Notes under the pieces: generated by a model
The model's input: the letters and a program-made list of their open reading frames with translations, nothing else
Told to the model about the DNA's origin: nothing
The model's database searches: none
Made by a program: the position numbers and the translations under genes
Shown: in pieces, positions 33,434 through 45,875 of the stretch
How positions within the stretch are numbered: position 1 is the first letter of the stretch
Layout of the letters: the number at the start of each line of letters is the position of its first letter
DNA from: Syncephalis fuscata
Lineage: Eukaryota > Zoopagomycota > Zoopagomycetes > Zoopagales > Piptocephalidaceae
Assembly (NCBI GenBank): GCA_025786725.1
Contig: JAHLTZ010000018.1
Location: 124,001 to 188,000 of the forward strand
Direction: 5' to 3'
Length of the DNA stretch: 64,000 nucleotides

Positions 33434-36091
33434 ATGTCGCAACCTGACCGTAATGTGCCGTCAGCTTTTCATGCCACCATTGGTTCTTCTCATAGGCAAA
33501 ATGTGCCACCCACATTTTTTGATACGAGAAATCAAAATGAGGAGGAAATTTCGACGTAATAAATAGAACTAGTGAATTGTATACAAACTATACTGACAAA
33601 TCTTTTATATTCGACACAGAGAACCGTATACCATTATCGACATACCTGATATGCCAGATGAAATGCCCAATGCAGAGTTTCCCGTAGAACAATATCCAAG
33701 GGAAACATTTGCTTTACCTGAGGAAAATAGAAATAATGAGGGCAGACAGGATGAATTTCCATCTGCATCTTCCTCGGCGGATGAACAACCTTATGTAAGC
33801 AAATAGCATGGCGTATATTATGTATAAAAAACTTAGCAATATTATAATAGGGTAACTAGCCTTGCAATCAAATAGCTCGAGTTAATAAATAAAGAAAAAA
33901 GAAACAGATGCTGAATCTCAAGGACGGCTGAAGAAAGATGACGACTCAAGTAGAAAACATATGCGATATCTTATTATACCTGAATCCATGGAACGAGACC
34001 GTATCAATAATATGAATTGGTTTCGTCGTAAATGCTACTACTTTTTTATAGAGCCGCGATCTATTCCTGTATGTTAAACAATACAAATGCTACAAAAGCC
34101 ACCACAGTTTGCATAACTAACAGTTAACGGTACAATATAGGCGAAAATGTTTGTTGTATTTATAGCTGCAATGATTATGCAATCAGTCACGTTAAATATC
34201 ATCGATAGTCTACCTGAATTGCGTAATAACGACGATTACATGGCTGTTATACTGTAAGCAATGCTAGTTATCGCTATTTAACTGACCATCTAACAAAACT
34301 CAATAGTTCCAAAATCAAGCCGTACAACATTGTAGTATTTTCGATCGATTATTTCGCTCGTCTTTACGCTTCTGCCTACCGTTTGAGATTCATAATACGT
34401 ATGCATTTTATATTTGCCTACTTTTTACTAATTGAACTTTTATAGAGCCGTTACAGATTATTGATCTTATTTCTCTTTTTACTTATTTTGTCGATCAGTT
34501 CTTGCCTCCATCCAAACTTGCGGTATGTTTCAGGTAGCAGTCATGCCTATTGCTGTCTAACATTAAACCATTTAGACGGCGTTACACTTCATTCGTGTAC
34601 TACGTATATTTCGCCTATTCCGTGGCTTCCAGCCGTCGCAACGGAGCATCAACACACGGGTAAAAGCTGTTCTATTGAGACAAAGAATTTTATGTCAATC
34701 TGAATTAATACTGTTTTAGATGGTCTTTTATTCACTTCGAAGAAGCAAGGTGCAAATAGCGACATTTATTTCCTACCTAATTGTCGCGCTTATCATTTCC
34801 TCAACGCTAATGTATATTGTCGAGCAGGACGTGCTTGACGAGCAAACCGGCCTATGGACCTACCATGTCAATGGTACAGTTATCATTAGTCCGTTTCAGT
34901 CTGTGCCCCACACATTCTGGTGGTCCATCTCGACATTGACAACGGTTGGATACGGTAAGCTGAATCCACAGTCACGCTCTGCAATTGTTTCATCCCTCTA
35001 TTCTAGCTAATGTCTTGTTTTCGCTACATCATAGGTGACAACGTTCCTCGTACCGCTCTCGGCAAGGTAGTCGCCGCGTTTACTATGGTGCTTGGCGTTA
35101 TGGCAAGTATTTTACTAGCACAAAGCCGCCGTCCACATCATTAATTCGTCATTTAGATGATTGCCCTGCCATCGTCTATTCTTGGTGCTAGCTTTCTCAA
35201 CGAATGGCAGCACTACCATAGAGAAAAGTACAACGCTCGTGTTCGTTTGGCACGTGCCAGTCATAAAAAAAATCAGCCGCCAGCAAGTGAAGCAGAGCAG
35301 ATTCGTCGATTACGTGCGCACAACGAGCTACTAGTCAATGCTGTTGCTGATGTTCAAGAATCGCTAGCGACGGTAAGTGCATTTTGAAGGGTTAATGACA
35401 GTAAATTAACAAATATTATAACAATATTCACTTTTATTGGCAAAAACTTTGTCTATTATTTGTTTAGGTTAATCCAACTATGCATTATCAATTGTTGCGC
35501 GAGGCGGAGAAGCGTGAACGTGCTGCAAACCAATTTGTCGCACAGCTGTACACGGAAGTCCAAACGCTGCGTTCACAATTGCAGCAAAACGCCGACCACA
35601 ATCTTGACTTTGTCGATAATCGTCCGCAGTCTTTTCTTAGTCTTTTCCGTCGTGAGCGCCATCAATTACCGACAGCCTTGCGACCGCAAACACTGCATCG
35701 AGCGTCGTATCCAGAGGCCACCTCATCAAATGGCGGTGATTCAACGCTGGCACCGCCTAATTTAGGAACTCGGCTCGGCGACCGACCCACGCGCAGCAAG
35801 CCTACTACACCAAAGTCAAATCGTACAAATAGCGAAATGGCCACCACAACGGCAAAAGGTAGTGACCGCTTTACACAACCACCTACAAATGAAATACCTA
35901 CATTGGGCGGTACTCATATGGATATGCGTGGGACAAGTACTACGCTTAATGTTCAGCGCACCTCACCATCTCCCTCGCCGCCCTCGTCGCGTCCTATATC
36001 TTCGACGCTAATAAGACCACCATCACCGAGACCATCAATTCATCGGAGGTATTCACGTATACGAAATGCAACTAATCATAATGGCAAATAA
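33434..36091 (+). CDS. Voltage-gated potassium channel (Shaker/Kv-like)
   Basis: Eleven exons: join(33434..33555, 33620..33794, 33895..34068, 34141..34253, 34307..34398, 34446..34522, 34576..34659, 34720..34954, 35035..35102, 35157..35372, 35468..36091), 659 residues, all phases consistent. After a hydrophilic N-terminus of about 157 residues come S1 (KMFVVFIAAMIMQS), S2-S3 (IVVFSIDYFARLY, IIDLISLFTYFV), and the S4 voltage sensor with arginines every third residue (ALHFIRVLRIFRLFRGFQ). S5, the pore helix and the filter TLTTVGYGDNVPRT follow, split by an intron within the Gly codon, and then S6 (VLGVMMIALPSSILGASF). The long Ser/Pro/Thr-rich tail is cytoplasmic. No T1 domain is recognised. It conducts K+ across the plasma membrane or an endomembrane. 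The intron at 35103-35156 starts GCAAGT (GC-AG type). Confidence 0.92.
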
Positions 36092-36574
36092 AAATAATAT
36101 TATACCCAATGTCAATATGTTTGATTGTGATAGCATGGCTTCCATAATAAAGTATTCTTAAGTAGTTAAGCTAGATTGCAGTTTGATTTGATATAATTTT
36201 TGTTTGTTTAATAAAAATAGCTATGTTTCTATATTAGTTATTTACCAAGTGTAATATTACTGCTAACACTAATACCAACGACAATTTACATCGCATTGCA
36301 CTGGTAACTAACGTGGCTTTGGTCGGGCATCTACTTTACCCCCCCCCCCCAGGGCAGTAAATCTTTTTACGCAATCGATCGTAATGATTTGAATAGTTGA
36401 CGAGTTGATTGAATTAATTTGTGTTTAAATGATCATTCATAATATATATTAATAAATGTAATAGCATTACCATTTTCATAAAATAGAATAGAATCGAATG
36501 TAACAGAACATCGTGTTTGTAGTTGCTATTTTAAACATTTAAATAAACAATGTGCTATACCATTTGATTTCTTT
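36092..36574. other. Intergenic region with a C12 homopolymer
   Basis: This is the 3' flank of the channel gene. A run of twelve C (36339-36350) is striking in such AT-rich DNA. I found no convincing left terminal repeat for Fanzor copy C here. Confidence 0.4.
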
Positions 36575-37045
36575 AGAGCATTTGAGGCCAATTATTATTG
36601 CTGTTGACTATGTGTAGAGAGATTGATCGAATGTTAATAGAAGTCATATAATTGCGATTCCATATCGTTCCGCCGTTGTTGCATCTACGTACAGCATGGA
36701 TTATTGCATTTGAATGGTCTCTTCTATTTTCAATATTCCACTGTTGCATTTTGGACATATTTGTGATGTAAACTCAAGATTAATATACTTATTATAAAAG
36801 TCGTTTATTAAACAGTCATTTCCTCTATAGCCAATCTGACTAAATAAATAACAATATATATATTAAAGAAACAATAAAGATAACTAGTTAATTACATTAT
36901 TTTACTGATAATTACACATAAATTAATTAATATTGGATGTAATATTATACATGTTATAGTAATGAATGGGTGCTTAATTATATTTAAAAGTGTTGAGGGA
37001 TGAAATAAATAAATAAAAATGTGGGAGTCAGAGTATAGTAGCTTC
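36575..37045 (-). mobile_element. Decayed Fanzor/TnpB-derived element, copy C
   Basis: On the minus strand the region near 36785-36741 reads EFTSQICPKCNSG, the canonical (D)EF-x-TS-x-x-C-P-x-C block before the zinc ribbon. After a frameshift it reads HAVRRCNNGGTIWNRN, then SINI and NNNWPQML (36660-36573). The second zinc-ribbon pair has lost one Cys (CNNG instead of CNNC) and the catalytic Asp of NRD is Asn. The + strand end at 37018-37042 (AATGTGGGAGTCAGAGTATAGTAG) matches the terminal repeat of copies A and B. The left terminal repeat is not recognised, so the boundary there is only the end of the readable homology. Confidence 0.68.
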
Positions 37046-39177
37046 CAAGGTATAATAGCAATCTCTATTACAATAATAATAATAATAATGCTATATATTG
37101 TTGTAATTTCTATTGGCCTTTAGCCTTTTTCTTGTCCAATCTAGTTCATGCTTAACGTGGGTATCACAACACTTTCATATGTTGCTCAACTATAGTTTAC
37201 TTCCATTGCTATAGCCGTCGTCGCCTGTGCTGTGCAGGCCACTCGACCGGCGAACGAATCAACTGCACCGTGTAACATGAGAATACAAGGCGTCCTGCTG
37301 CACCTCTATGGCTACCACTGCTTATAGAAGCATACTTTGCCTTCTTATCATCCTAATGCAGCGATGCCGTGCCTTTGAACTATTTTTTTTCTATTTTCTT
37401 TATCTTCCTTTTCTTTGTGCATTTGTGTGTGTGTGTGCACAATTTGATAAGAACAGGCCAGTTACCCATTTGAAAATATCTATTTTTACGTAAATTACAT
37501 TCATATTAATTAAACAAAATTATGATTTTATTTAATATCTCAATTATAATCAAGTAGCTTCATTGCTATGTATGGCCATTTGCAACCTGGTTGCTTATTG
37601 GCAATCACCACGAGCTATGCATGGTCAGATGGATTCTAATGCCTAACATCAAGCTAGCCAGACCATAAAAAAGCATGATTAATAAAATAATTTACATGGC
37701 TGTAAGTACACGTGGGTCGGTTGTTGCGTGACCCATGAACTAATTGCTGGAAAAACCTGTTTGATTCAACCGACAAATACCTCAACATGTCTCAGCTTTA
37801 ACGAACTTAGCAATAAAACAGCCACTCGTGCACACTTGCAATGTATATCCACCATTGCTGATTTGTCTATCGACTCCGTGCACACACCCTCACAAGTAAA
37901 AAACAGGCAAACACGCATAGCATGACTATGAATTGCACAGCCAGCCATGTTTTACTTTGTTAAAACTATTCATCATCGAGGCAAAATGTCTCACAATTTA
38001 TCCATGTGGTGTGCATGCTTGCATGTTCTAATTATATAGAGATGTTACAACATCAAGGCGCTGCTCAGCTGTCGTGCTCGGATAATTACTGGGTCGGCTG
38101 CTTGACCGTTTGTTTATTTGTTCGCTCGTTCGGCAATTTGCTTGCTCGTTCAACCATCAATCTACTTTGCCCTTTGCCTTTGTGATCCTAATAGTTTACC
38201 AATTTTATCGGTACCGTTATATCTTTGTCAAGTTTACAATTTGCATAAGCATCTTGTATTCTTCGTCTTCGCCTCCTTCCCATTATTATCCCCCTCTTCT
38301 CCTTCTCCTCCTTAATATATTTTACTTCTACATTCGTACATGCTTTCTCAATATCGGCAGTGCTAATGCGTATCTCCTTTCACACTGCCCATGAGCCAAT
38401 AATCTTTAATCCCAAACCAATACACTCATTTATCGACAACTCTTGACAGCTTCATCAGCTTCTTCTCCTCCTCTTTCCCCTCTATCGTATCTACGGTGAA
38501 ATTGTGTTTTATTTTACAATTGTTATTACGGTCGATAGCAACTCGTATAGAGTATACAATTTTGTTGTCCATTGGAAACCATTGTACACTTGGACTTGTT
38601 TCGTGTGTGTGTGCACTCAGCTGACCCGACTCGTGGCCGCTCATCCCTCGATCCAGCTAGATCTTTGCCATTGAACTTGCTTTGCTTTTCCTTTTTATCT
38701 CTATAGACCATTGGCTATCGAACGCGTGACTAGTTTTGCGTGCCATTCCGCAGTCCTTGATTTTTCTCCGCTATTGTTGTGACACGTTGCTGTGTAATTT
38801 TTTTTACAAACGGCTACGAGCCATCACTGTGTCCTACACTTGCTCTTTGTGCTAGTGTCTGCAACCTCTGCGACGTTATTTGCACTCAAAAGGTAAGAAG
38901 CAATGCGTGCCTTGAGTCCGATTGGATGTCTGCAATACCAGTGCTGACACTGAGTGCTGCACGCTAAGTTCGTTCTTAAACAGCGTTGTTCATACCATCT
39001 GCCATTGCCCATTATTATATTAACGTGCGTTAACATTTGCTCTCATTGGTTTCCTCCCTAGATTTTATATACAGGCCTTTCAGCCCAATTAGGCAACGGT
39101 GCCAATAGGCTATTCCGAATTTTATATTTCTATTCGTTTCATAGGTTTTGATTAGCGTCGACTGTATTTTTACAACA
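37046..39177. other. Upstream region of the F-box gene, pyrimidine-rich
   Basis: Many short open frames lie here on both strands, none with a recognisable domain. The last part may include a non-coding first exon of the F-box gene: a donor (AAAAG|GTAAGA) at about 38893 and an acceptor (TTTCATAG) at 39144 would remove a 5' intron of about 250 nt. Confidence 0.35.
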
Positions 39178-41408
39178 ATGTACAACATAAATGCAGTGCC
39201 GCGTTTAAGACTCCCATCAGGTCTTACTGACTCTACCCCTTCTTCGTCAGCTTCTCCAGCTTTTCGTTCATATCCGCTTGTATCTTCCATTATTCAACAG
39301 CAGCACAGCAGCAACAGCAACGCTTATCTCGACACTATTTGTTGCATTTTTCAAGTAATACGGATCAATTGCATTAAAAGAAAATAACCAAATCAATAGT
39401 GATAATCAGTCAACTAGCAATTCTTCAGATACTTTATTATCATTACCAACATCATACGAATCGTTTGACATTGCAACAGCATCGCCAATATCCTCTTCTC
39501 AGGACCTTTCAACCAGGACTATATCTTCTGATAGTACCATAGCTACAAACACTGCCAGTTCTGTCTTTGATTACACAGCTATTCCATCTACGACCACAAC
39601 TAATATCCATCTCAATTCAATTGAAGATAATTCTACAATGACTACCCTCCCTATTGTACCAGTTGAATTAAATGACCACCATTCATCCTCTGATATGATG
39701 GACTATGGTAAAACCTCGCCATTTCTACTGACCAGTACATTGCACGTCGAGACATCAACAGCCAGTTCACTTGAAACGACCGTTGCCAATTCTACCACGT
39801 CTCGCCCCTTGCCGTTGCCCATTGTACTTGTGTCCCGTCAACGTGATGTCGTCAATAATTGCTATCCCGAGGAATTCGACACAGATGAAACCGACACGGA
39901 TAATGATAGCTGCGGCTATCATACAACGTCGACAAATAGTTCAATGACAAGTATCAAGCAGTTTGCTATGCCGTGCCAGCAATTCTCATTGATGCCAAGA
40001 GAAATTAGACTGCACATTTTTCGTCATTTGCCTAAGGCAGACCTGCTAAACGTTTACAAAGTCTGCCATGATTGGCGAGCACTAGCCCTCGACGGTTGCC
40101 ATTGGGTATCGCTCGATATTCGTGGCTGGCGCGACTCCATAACTGATATACAGTTACAGGTTATTGCGAATACGGCAGGCAGCTTTATGCGTCATGTCAA
40201 CCTACGGTAGGTTCCTTTTCTCATGCAAATGCATAGTACAGCAAAGCTAATATGTTCTACGGTTCTTCCTTTGCTCTGTTGATTGACCTATCCAATTTGT
40301 TTTATTATTATATGCATTGTTTACTGCATAACAGTGGTTGTATGCAGCTACAGTCTTCGACATTAAAGACCATCACATTGCAAGCAACGAATTTAGAGTC
40401 ATTGACGCTGACAGGCTGCCGGGGCCTGACTCCGTCGGCCATCAGTCTCGCCTTGACGCTATTGCCGAATCTACGACAGCTGGATCTATCCGGCCTTACC
40501 GCAGTCACAGAAGGCTCTTTGTCCCATTTCAATGCTCCTTTACTTGAAAGTCTCAATTGACTCGGTGCAAAAGCCTTTCGGCCGTCGGTATGTGGCGACT
40601 TCTTACCGAAGGTGTTGGCAATCAGCTACACACACTTCATATGGCCGGATGTGAGCGTGCAGTCAACGACAACCTATTGGCCAAACTAGGCCAGCGCCAT
40701 TTACAACTTGATCATCTAGATATTGCCGACTGCAATACTGTCACTAATACGGGTATTGAAGCGCTTGCTCTTGGCTGTCGCCAATTGACGAAATTGAGTA
40801 TGAGCAAATGCATTCGTATTGGTGATGCTGGAGTTAGCGCTATTGGTACGAGCTGCCCGCTACTTACCCATCTTGATCTATCGAACTGTGGTGAAATTAC
40901 GAGCCAGGCTCTTGTAGTGCTAAGCCGCGGCTGTCCAGAACTGACGCAACTCGATCTTGAAGAATGTACACAAATATCGGATGAAGGTTTACACGCCATT
41001 GCCGTTGGTTGTTCAAATCTACAAAGTGTAGCACTTGGCCATTGCAATAGCATTTCAGACGATGGCGTTTTCGCGCTTATTGCTAAATGTTCACAGCTTA
41101 AATGCCTTGCCATCGATAATTGCGAATCGGTTAGCAGTGAAGTATTAACACGATTAAACGCGTCGACCGAGCAGATCGACGTCTTTGACTGCCGGCTTAT
41201 TACCGAGACCGCGTGTACCCAGGCTACTCTACGTGCACCGCACCTCCAAGTACGATCGTCTTATCCCTGGCTTGCCGGCGTTGAACGAAGACGGGGCGCG
41301 TTCGGGCCAATGAACTTTCACAATCGGTTTATGGATGTTATTGACGGCATCGGCATAGGTGGGCCGGCACACAACAGTACACTGGTCGGCAATTGCACTA
41401 TATTGTAA
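39178..41408 (+). CDS. F-box / leucine-rich repeat protein (FBXL/Grr1/AMN1-like), with an apparent 1-nt deletion
   Basis: Model: join(39178..39354, 39410..40206, 40335..41408), about 682 residues if one missing base is restored. The first 240 residues are Ser/Thr-rich and disordered, with a polyQ-like stretch. The F-box spans about 250-295 (FSLMPREIRLHIFRHLPKADLLNVYKVCHDWRALA). It is followed by cysteine-containing LRRs of the form L-x-x-L-x-L-x-x-C-x-x-(I/V)-(S/T) to about residue 650. At 40551-40560 the frame breaks: LESLN and LTRCKSLS form one perfect repeat only if a T is added (tctcaattgac to tctcaatttgac). The protein likely recruits substrates to an SCF ubiquitin ligase. The C-terminal NCTIL is not a clear CaaX box. 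Confidence 0.85.
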
Positions 41409-41854
41409 TACCATGGCATGGCCTATGCCATTTATTACATCATAGCCGACAGTCACCATCACGGTTAACGCAACAATTATACTATTTAGACTTTTCTATA
41501 GTATGTTGTAAATAGGCCTTAAAGCGTTCATACCATCCATTACCATCAGATTTAGATTTTATAATCTATATCATTGTAACAAAACTACACTTTTTTATTT
41601 TTGCTTCCTTTATTTTTGCGCAAGTTGGCATTTCCTTTGCATAGATGCCGACCTACATTTCTTGATTATTATGATCAACATCTTCATCGTCGGTCATAAA
41701 CAGCTTATTAATAAAATAATATTCACCTATGATAGATCGTCTATGCTTGTGACCAAGTGATGCTATGTGAATTGTTACGATTACTTAGACCATAATACAA
41801 TAAGACTTAATAGAAATATGGCTGTTAAAGGTAAACTGCAATTACTACTGATTT
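41409..41854. other. Intergenic region
   Basis: This is the 3' flank of the F-box gene. Nothing coding is seen. Confidence 0.4.
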
Positions 41855-42555
41855 AATGTAATTTGGTGTTAAATGACAGCACTTGGTAATATGCGCGTAA
41901 TTAAATTAGACATTCGTTCTAGTAAACATCATGGTGGGTGGTGAGTGACATTATCCATCAAATAGTCATTATTGTAGATTCATTAGTCTGTACACATATA
42001 TCTTCCATCCACTTATATCATTCCCATTCTATTTCGTATCATTATATATCATCCTATGACATGCAGACACATTCTATTGTTTATATATTCCCATATACTT
42101 CCTTCATTCCGTTTATTAGGCCATATACACTGTTACTTTAATACTGCTAGTCGTCACTCTATATTGCATATTTAGCACGCTATTTGTTGCTTTATTATAT
42201 TGCAATAGCGCGCTATCTATAACCGTTGTCTATTTGATTCTAAATTTATTACTACTAAATTTCGACGTAGTTTACTTATTTTATTCACTAAACTATATGT
42301 GCTTGAAACCATAGTAAATAAAGTGTAATTAGTACATGATAGAATAATAATATATATATATTAGCATGGGTATATATATATAGTAATAACATTTATTGTG
42401 ATGATGATATACGCATACTGGATAATAAATCTATGATGATGAGTATTTTAATAATTGATGTCATCTACCACCAGTCCAACATTCAATTACGTGACTATAA
42501 TTAATATAGCCCTTTAACGCCAAATCATAATAAATGATTAATAAATTACTCTTTT
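41855..42555. mobile_element. TIR element family, short copy (about 0.7 kb)
   Basis: The left end (about 41855-41990) and the right end (about 42395-42555) are imperfect inverted repeats. Both contain, in opposite orientation, the series tggataataaatctatgatgatgag, then tgatgtcat(c/t)-caccac, then a cattcaatta(c/g)g-like block and aaatcataataaatgat. The interior includes a TATATCATTCCCATTCT block also found inside the copy at 59945-61240. No transposase frame is visible, so it is non-autonomous and resembles a MITE. Confidence 0.6.
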
Positions 42556-43633
42556 TATTTTAACTGATATTTAATAAAATTATTAAAAGCAAGAAATAAC
42601 ACACAATTAGTTACTACAAAATACACCAGGTTACAGACCAGGATCCCTGTGAGTATGAATTAGCATGATGTGTGTGATTTGTTGCTCATTGATAGCAATA
42701 GGTACATGTCATCTGAAACAACCTCTTTCTATAGCCAAAATAACACAACTCCTACATGTGTACACCCATCCATCCATCCGTTTACGCTCACACACACGCC
42801 TACACAACACATGAACACCGAACGGTCAGAGAACATCTCTGTAGCGTCAGTTGTCGCCTTTTCTGTCAAAATGCGACAATATTATAGGTGCCATGCAGCA
42901 AGCAAGTATTTTTTTCTTCTATCTTTATTACTACCTCGTTTTTACAGGCCTTTCTTTTATCTGTTAGTATTGTTGTTTTTACGTGCACTTGTCGTTGTCA
43001 TTCTACTTTCTTTATCTGCGGTCTATCTGACAGCTACGTTGCAACAGCTGCTGCCAAGCTGAAGTTATTGAGGGCCGGCTAACACTTGTGTAAGCACGTG
43101 GCTGGTAGTGTGCATAATAACCATACAACCATACACACTTTTGAATTCCACTACTATCCTCATCTTAATTGCTTAACTAGCCTATTAATCTTTATAATTT
43201 TATTTTATTATTGTTATTGTGCGACATATTTTTTCGCTATTCGTAAATACCAAGCGACGGAGTTTCTTTCATTTTTCTTGTTGGAACTCAGCGTCCCTCC
43301 GCAATACAGCATCGCTTGCTGTCAACGCACTCACCTTTGGAGTGGACACACTCGTGTTTCCTTTGCACTATATTAGCGCTTATTTCAACGACGTTCAAAG
43401 GTAGTTTTTAGGCTATATAGGCAATAGTTGGCGTTTTCTTTTTTCTTTGTCTCGCCTCGTCTTCTTTGGCCTTTCCGTGCTATTTTTGTTGAGCTATAAC
43501 AATAGTCTGTACTATAGAGCACAAACAACACAAGCACAATATATATATTCAAGTAGTTGATTATATATAGCTATTTACGTTCATGCAAGCTAGTCTAAAT
43601 ATTGTTGTTTAGCTTAAACTTTTATGATTTAAA
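42556..43633. other. Intergenic region upstream of the kelch gene
   Basis: An open frame at 42670-43062 lacks an ATG start and known domains and is not accepted. The rest is AT- and pyrimidine-rich. Confidence 0.35.
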
Positions 43634-45875
43634 ATGTACGTACTCTCTTTGAACACTTCCTCGGGCTATTGTAGTCAAATATTTGGTTTGTTGCGCGTGA
43701 TTAGCAGCCTACTTGTTGTCCAGACACTATGGAGTAGTAGCAATAATGCAGACTTATTTGTGCATGCACAAAAGCTATCTCCTGTAGGACGTTGGGGACA
43801 TACGGCTACTTTAGCAGGTTCTAGTGTATATTTTATTTGCGGTCAAAACAGCAATAAGGAATATATCACAGGCGATGACATGGTATTAGCCTTGGATCTT
43901 GATTCATTCAGTGACACAAAAAATCCCACTTGGAAGCAAATAAAGAGCTTGGGCAATGGTAATCCAAATGGACTATCTGATCATAATGCTGGTTACGATA
44001 AATCCAACAACCGTATCGTTGTATATGGCGGTACAAGCTCTGATACATCGAACAAGAAAGCGCTTTGGGACTTGGATATCAGTAAAAGTATTTGGACGGC
44101 CGACAATTCAAATAATGGGCCATCGACACGTCGTTTCAATGCAGGCGGCGTAGTGGCAGATAACAGTCTGTATATTATGGGCGGCGCAGCCAGTTCAACA
44201 TCTATGGGAAGTGGATTTGCCAATAAATACTATGATGAAATGTTCAGCGTTACTTTCAATCGACTTACATGGCAAAAACAACCACGGCTTCTGGAGTATT
44301 GAATGCAACTGTTTATCAACATACGCTAAGTTATATTAGCGGAAAAGACGTGATTGTGTCCATTGGTGGTAATGATGGTTCAAATATGATTTCTATGGAC
44401 AAAGTAAATGTCTACAGTAAAGAAAAGGCCATCTGGACCAGCGTAACAACACACGGCAATACACCTCCAGCACGAAGAGAACACACAGCCGTTGTTTCAG
44501 GCAATAATATCATTATCTACGGTGGATGTGACCAATCTTATTCTTCATTCTACGATGATGTATGGGTGCTTGATACTAATAGCTGGACATGGACTCAAAA
44601 GAATATACCCAATAGTCCTCCGGGCCGTTATGAACATACGGCAACAATGCTTGGCAAATATATGCTTATTGGATTTGGTTAGCGATTAAATAAGCGCATC
44701 TGGAATGACATGGCTAACATTATATAATGATAATAGGCTTTTTGAGTGACAGTAGTGCTGATTCTAATATTTATTTGCTGGATACGCAAGATTGGCAGTA
44801 CACAACGCAATACTCTAGTGATGCAGGTGCAGGTAGTATCGTTGATCCAGGATCGAGTGGATTGTCGTCTGGTGCTATTGCAGCCATTGTTGGTGGTAGT
44901 GTAGTTATACTTGCACTGTCAGTGTTAGCAGCAGTCATTGTTCTTCGCCGTCGTCGACAAATGCGAGAGAAAAATCAGCGTGCACCTTATAGCGATCCTT
45001 CTGGCGCAAAGTCCAATGCGCCGGCACCATCATGGCAGTCTCGACCAAACAGTGGGCCAGGAAATGCCACTAATACAGCAGCAGAAGCCATGACTGATGC
45101 CGGTAGACCAACATCTGGACCAAGTGTGTCATTTGCGACAACAGCAGGGGCAATTGCTGGTACTAGTGCCGGTGCCGGTCTAGCCTATGCAGCACAGAAT
45201 AATAGTGCCCCAAAGGCTGCATCACCGAATAGTATGCGCTACTCTACTGACTATCCCAATTCAATGGCCAGCCAGGATAATGCTACATCTGCACCAATTC
45301 CGAGTAATGCACCGTTGCCATCTGGATTAACTAGTACCAACAGTAGTGATTGGACATTGGCACCACAACGTCCTGTATCGCCACCGGTTGCTCCAAAAAC
45401 TACTGGCGGTAATCGTTACTCTAATGTGTCGAGTATTGATGGTGGCCTATCACCTGTGCCCGTCAGTAAAGGCAAATCGCCGTTTGATTCATACGGCAGT
45501 GCACGACCTGATTCTGACATCATGGCCGGTACTCAGTTTAAACGAGATCATGGTTCATCATTACTTGGTCCTAACTCATCCAATGGTCAGCTTAATCGTG
45601 AGTCCTGGCTTACTAACGATAGCTACACGGCCAATGAAAGCAGTGGACAAGCCAGTGGCCGTCTTCAAGCCATTGCTCACTCGCCTACGTTTCGTGCCTC
45701 TTACTCGATCCAAGAAGAGGCAAATACCATGGCAAATGCCACGGCAAATACCACCCTAAGCGACGAACAACGAGAAGCCGAATTAGAAGCACTGGCCAAC
45801 GAACGTAGCGTCTACATCACGACTGGACCCAAACAAGCACTACGTGTTGCCAATCCAGACTCGGATTCTGAGTAG
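43634..45875 (+). CDS. Kelch-repeat, single-pass membrane protein, with an apparent 1-nt deletion
   Basis: Model: join(43634..44677, 44737..45875), 727 residues if one base is restored. A signal-anchor-like N-terminus (LLRVISSLLVVQTLW) precedes kelch blades with the expected (R/H)-H-T-A and YGG motifs (GRWGHTATLA, NRIVVYGGTSS, NSLYIMGGAAS, RREHTAVVSGNNIIIYGG, GRYEHTATML). A transmembrane helix (AIAAIVGGSVVILALSVLAAVIV) is followed by RRRRQ as a stop-transfer signal, then a Ser/Asn/Ala/Pro-rich cytoplasmic tail of about 310 residues. At 44274-44278 (AAAAA) the frame shifts: LTWQ before and TTTASGVLNATVY after are contiguous only with one more A. The intron donor GTTAGC is unusual. Possibly a wall or adhesion sensor; function unknown. 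Confidence 0.83.

Noticed and set aside
42670-43062. 130-codon open frame upstream of the kelch gene
   Set aside because: No ATG start, no domain, and a simple-sequence beginning; may be leader or noise.
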